Assembly (NCBI GenBank): GCA_934693235.1
Contig: CAKUUY010000007.1
Coordinates: forward strand, 1 to 64,000
Length of the DNA: 64,000 nt
Reading direction: 5' to 3'
Source of the DNA: an uncultured Candidatus Melainabacteria bacterium
GTDB lineage: Bacteria > Cyanobacteriota > Vampirovibrionia > Gastranaerophilales > Gastranaerophilaceae
How positions within the stretch are numbered: the stretch's first letter is position 1; each line of letters opens with the position of its first letter. The notes beneath the pieces were generated by a model, which was not told the DNA's origin, ran no database searches, and was given only the letters and a program-made list of their open reading frames with translations. Shown here in pieces: positions 61,580 through 64,000 of this stretch. The position numbers and the translations under genes were made by a program.

Positions 61580-62935
61580 GTGATAAAAAATTTCAGAAAA
61601 AATGTTAAATTGCCGGAAGATGTAATGTGGCTAATGCCTGGATTACAGGTAAAAAGATGGTTTGCACTAATATTTTTAGGTGCAGTTTTGATGACACTTG
61701 GTATTTTGATTTTATTTGATATTAAACCGGTGTTTTATACAATGGAATTTATCAGAAAAATTGCAATGAATCTTTCTACAGAATGGCTTGCGTTTGCCGT
61801 TGTTATGTTTGGTGCAGGTATTTTCTTTAAAGGTTGGCAAAAAACAAATCTTTCAATGATTGATGGCGGAAGTAATCATTCGCTGTTGGAAAATTTATAC
61901 AGAAGACGTAAACTTAATAGAGGGCCGAAAGTTGTTGCTGTTGGTGGTGGAACTGGGCTTTCAATGTTGTTAAGGGGGGTTAAAAACATTACAAATAATG
62001 TTACTGCTGTTGTTACTGTTGGTGATGATGGTGGTAGTTCAGGTAGATTACGTGAAGAAATGGGGGTTTTGCCTCCAGGTGATATTCGTAACTGTATCGC
62101 AGCATTAGCAGATGATGAAGATTTGGTTACAAAGTTATTTCAATATAGATTTAAAACTGGAGAGGGGCTGGAAGGTCACAGTTTTGGAAACTTGTTTTTA
62201 ACAGCTCTTTGTTCAATTACCGGTGATATGTATAGGGCCGTAAAAGAGTCATCAAATGTTTTGTCTATTCGCGGAAGAGTTTTACCGTCAACCCTTGATG
62301 ATATGAAACTTGTTGCAGAAATGGAAGATGGTAGAATTATTCATGGAGAATCAAATATTCCTGAAGCTCATGGCAAGATTAAAAGATTGTTTACTGATCC
62401 TCAGAATTGTCAGGCTTTGCCGGATGTAATTGATGCAATTAGAGATGCTGAATTGATTATTCTTGGACCAGGAAGTTTGTATACAAGTGTTACTCCAAAC
62501 TTATTGATTAAAGAGATTGCGCATGAGATAGCTATTTCTAAAGCAAAGAAAATATATGTGTGTAATATAATGACTCAACCTGGAGAAACAGATGGTTATA
62601 GTGTTACAGATCATATTAACGCATTGATTAAACATGCAGGTAGCAAGAAAATAATTGATGCTGTTTTGGTGAACGATTTCATGCCGTCGAATCTAGCTAA
62701 AAAGTACCAATTGTCAGGTTCTTACCCTGTCAAATTGGATTTAGATAATTTGAGAAAAATGGGAATAAGGCTTGTTTCAAGAAAACTTATTCAGGATAAT
62801 AAAGAAGGACTTGTTCGCCACAGTTCAAATCGTGTTGCCAGAGCTATTTATTATTGGTTTAGAAAAGAGCAAAAAGGTCAACATGTAAAAAATGCTATTG
62901 AAAAGGTTGAAGAAGAACAAGGTTGTGCAGTGTAA
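61580..62935 (+). CDS. YvcK/gluconeogenesis-factor family protein
   Basis: 451 residues, GTG start with GAAGG 6 nt upstream. Two N-terminal membrane helices (about 28-46 WFALIFLGAVLMTLGILIL and 70-88), then the YvcK domain: VVAVGGGTGLSMLLRGVK, VVTVGDDGGSSGRLREEMG, LPPGDIRNCIAAL, GHSFGNLFLTAL and GPGSLYTSVTPNLL. Family members bind UDP-sugars and are needed for cell shape or growth on gluconeogenic carbon sources; the membrane-tethered form is known in several phyla. Stop overlaps panB as TAATG, 14 bp after pxpA. Confidence 0.92.
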   Translation: MIKNFRKNVKLPEDVMWLMPGLQVKRWFALIFLGAVLMTLGILILFDIKPVFYTMEFIRKIAMNLSTEWLAFAVVMFGAGIFFKGWQKTNLSMIDGGSNHSLLENLYRRRKLNRGPKVVAVGGGTGLSMLLRGVKNITNNVTAVVTVGDDGGSSGRLREEMGVLPPGDIRNCIAALADDEDLVTKLFQYRFKTGEGLEGHSFGNLFLTALCSITGDMYRAVKESSNVLSIRGRVLPSTLDDMKLVAEMEDGRIIHGESNIPEAHGKIKRLFTDPQNCQALPDVIDAIRDAELIILGPGSLYTSVTPNLLIKEIAHEIAISKAKKIYVCNIMTQPGETDGYSVTDHINALIKHAGSKKIIDAVLVNDFMPSNLAKKYQLSGSYPVKLDLDNLRKMGIRLVSRKLIQDNKEGLVRHSSNRVARAIYYWFRKEQKGQHVKNAIEKVEEEQGCAV

Positions 62936-63735
62936 TGGTAAAGAAAATTACTGTAAATACAATAAAAAAATACAAAGAAGAGGGGCAGAAGTTTTCTGTC
63001 CTTACTGCTTATGATTATTCTACTGCCAAATATATAGATGAAGCCGGAATAGATATTGTTTTAATCGGTGATAGTCTTGCGATGGTTGCACTTGGGTACG
63101 AAACAACTCATAGCATAAGAGTTGAAGAAATGAGTATTTTTACGAAAGCTGTTGCCAAAGGTGTTTCTCACGCAATGGTTGTTACAGATATGCCATTTTT
63201 GAGTTATCACACTGATATCTCAACGGCGATAACGAATTGTGGTCAAATGATAAGACTTGGTGCAAATGCTGTAAAAATAGAGGGTTTTAGCGAATATATT
63301 TTAAGTGTGATTAAACGACTTGTTGAAACAGGAATTCCGGTTATGGGGCATCTAGGATTTACACCGCAATTTTTAAATACTCTTGGTGGGTATAAAATTC
63401 AGGGTAAAACACAAGAGGCAGCGGAAGAAATTTTAAAACAGGCTAGAGAACTTGAGAAAGTTGGAGTTTTTTCTATTGTGCTGGAGATGGTTCCTCAAGA
63501 GACTGCAAAGTATATTACAGGAAACATTTCTGTTCCGACAATTTCTTGCGGGGCCGGAAAGTATTGTGATGCGCAAGTTTTGGTATCGGATGATGTGTTT
63601 GGCAAGTTCTCTGAATTTAAACCTAAATTTGCAAGAAAATATGGCGATATGAAAGAATTAATTTACAATTGTGCTAAAAAATATAACGATGATGTAAAAA
63701 ACGGTCGTTTCCCATCGGATGAAGAAGTTTTTTAA
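62935..63735 (+). CDS. panB: Ketopantoate hydroxymethyltransferase
   Basis: 266 residues. First step of pantothenate synthesis. Seen: FSVLTAYDYSTAKYIDEAGI, IDIVLIGDSLAMVALGYETT, MPFLSYHTDISTAI, GANAVKIEGF, PVMGHLGFTPQ and SIVLEMVP (metal-binding Asp/Glu and the KIEG Lys area). Starts at the ATG overlapping the yvcK stop. Confidence 0.96.
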   Translation: MVKKITVNTIKKYKEEGQKFSVLTAYDYSTAKYIDEAGIDIVLIGDSLAMVALGYETTHSIRVEEMSIFTKAVAKGVSHAMVVTDMPFLSYHTDISTAITNCGQMIRLGANAVKIEGFSEYILSVIKRLVETGIPVMGHLGFTPQFLNTLGGYKIQGKTQEAAEEILKQARELEKVGVFSIVLEMVPQETAKYITGNISVPTISCGAGKYCDAQVLVSDDVFGKFSEFKPKFARKYGDMKELIYNCAKKYNDDVKNGRFPSDEEVF

Positions 63736-63767
63736 CAAATGTAAAAATAATGAAAGAGAGAGAAAAT

Positions 63768-64000
63768 ATGTTAGTTCATACAATAGCAGAAGTTAGAGAA
63801 AAAGTAAAAGAGTGGAAAAAACAAGGTTTAACGGTTGGGCTAGTGCCTACAATGGGAGCTTTGCATAAAGGGCATTTGAGCTTAATTAAAAAAAGTGTTG
63901 AAAAGTGTGATAAAACAGTTGTTTCTGTTTTTGTAAACCCAATTCAATTTTGTCCTGGGGAGGATTTGGATAAATATCCGAGAACACTTGATGCTGATAA
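63768..64000 (+). CDS. panC: Pantothenate synthetase, 5' part (runs off the window)
   Basis: 77 residues seen, then the window ends. N-terminus MLVHTIAEVREKVKEW, then LVPTMGALHKGHLSLI (HIGH-like nucleotide site) and VSVFVNPIQFCPGEDLDKYP are PanC hallmarks. 32 bp after panB, so a pan operon. GAGAGAG before ATG. Confidence 0.95.
   Translation, partial: MLVHTIAEVREKVKEWKKQGLTVGLVPTMGALHKGHLSLIKKSVEKCDKTVVSVFVNPIQFCPGEDLDKYPRTLDAD

Noticed and set aside
1..64000. Prophage, insertion sequence with transposase, or CRISPR array
   Set aside because: No integrase, transposase, phage structural gene or regularly spaced repeat was found anywhere in the window.

Overview
The window is AT-rich, densely coded, Gram-negative-like DNA. 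The best fit is a gut member of Candidatus Gastranaerophilales (class Vampirovibrionia, 'Melainabacteria'). Reasons: several type IV prepilin-like proteins carry the near-invariant AFTLAEVLITLGIIGVVAA start; small unknown proteins open with an MQINNNN..SFK-type N-terminus; flagellar and type IV pilus genes sit beside a very large AsmA/TamB-like protein and a GH57 glucan enzyme. This assignment is inference from protein style, not from a marker search.

Layout. 1-6.1 kb: housekeeping (valS, an S1-domain protein) and unknowns. 6.5-9.4 kb: a run of unknown proteins, two of which are related to each other. 9.4-10.4 kb: pilin locus A. 10.4-15.0 kb: a nuclease and a 1281-residue double-helicase protein. 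15.2-17.5 kb: a winged-helix protein, dCMP deaminase and purH. 17.6-24.7 kb: a flagellar export/basal body operon (unknown coiled-coil gene, fliE, fliF, a probable diverged fliG, fliH, flhA). 24.8-29.5 kb: yidD and the AsmA-like giant. 29.6-30.8 kb: pilin locus B. 30.8-34.5 kb: rubrerythrin, an MsmK-type ABC ATPase and a degenerate histidine kinase. 34.5-36.9 kb: flagellar rod genes flgF/G, flgB and flgC on the minus strand. 37-47.9 kb: rqcP-like S4 protein, a phosphoesterase, a CorC/HlyC protein, tRNA-Leu, uvrA, two secreted paralogues, queF, yraN and recF. 48-52.6 kb: pilT, lysS and pilin locus C. 52.7-57.5 kb: an exported deaminase, a C_GCAxxG_C_C protein, unknowns, tRNA-Asp and an effector-like cysteine-protease fold. 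57.5-64 kb: GH57, rpsT, an HsdR_N-like membrane protein, pxpA, yvcK, panB and the start of panC.

The most interesting system is the pilin set. Three separate loci share one module: a TTGAAA-17-TAAAMT promoter, a short start ORF, and a run of exactly ten G. Two of them (A and C) continue with an almost identical 282-bp segment into a prepilin gene, but in the assembled sequence the start frame hits a stop just after the G run. One extra G (or two fewer) would join start and pilin, which is the arrangement of a phase-variable contingency gene. The pilin at locus C also ends in a C-type-lectin-like domain whose last ~100 bases are strikingly GC-rich and built from NNC codons. That is the signature of the variable region of a diversity-generating retroelement (DGR), although no reverse transcriptase or template repeat lies in this window. 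Together these suggest a surface pilin that may be both switched on and off and hypermutated at its tip.

The window is also littered with short dispersed palindromic repeats. Pieces of them have been built into the N-terminal leaders of the pilins. Other points of note are a single-chain AddAB-like helicase, a histidine kinase lacking its phospho-accepting histidine, and a three-way-junction RNA in front of rpsT.
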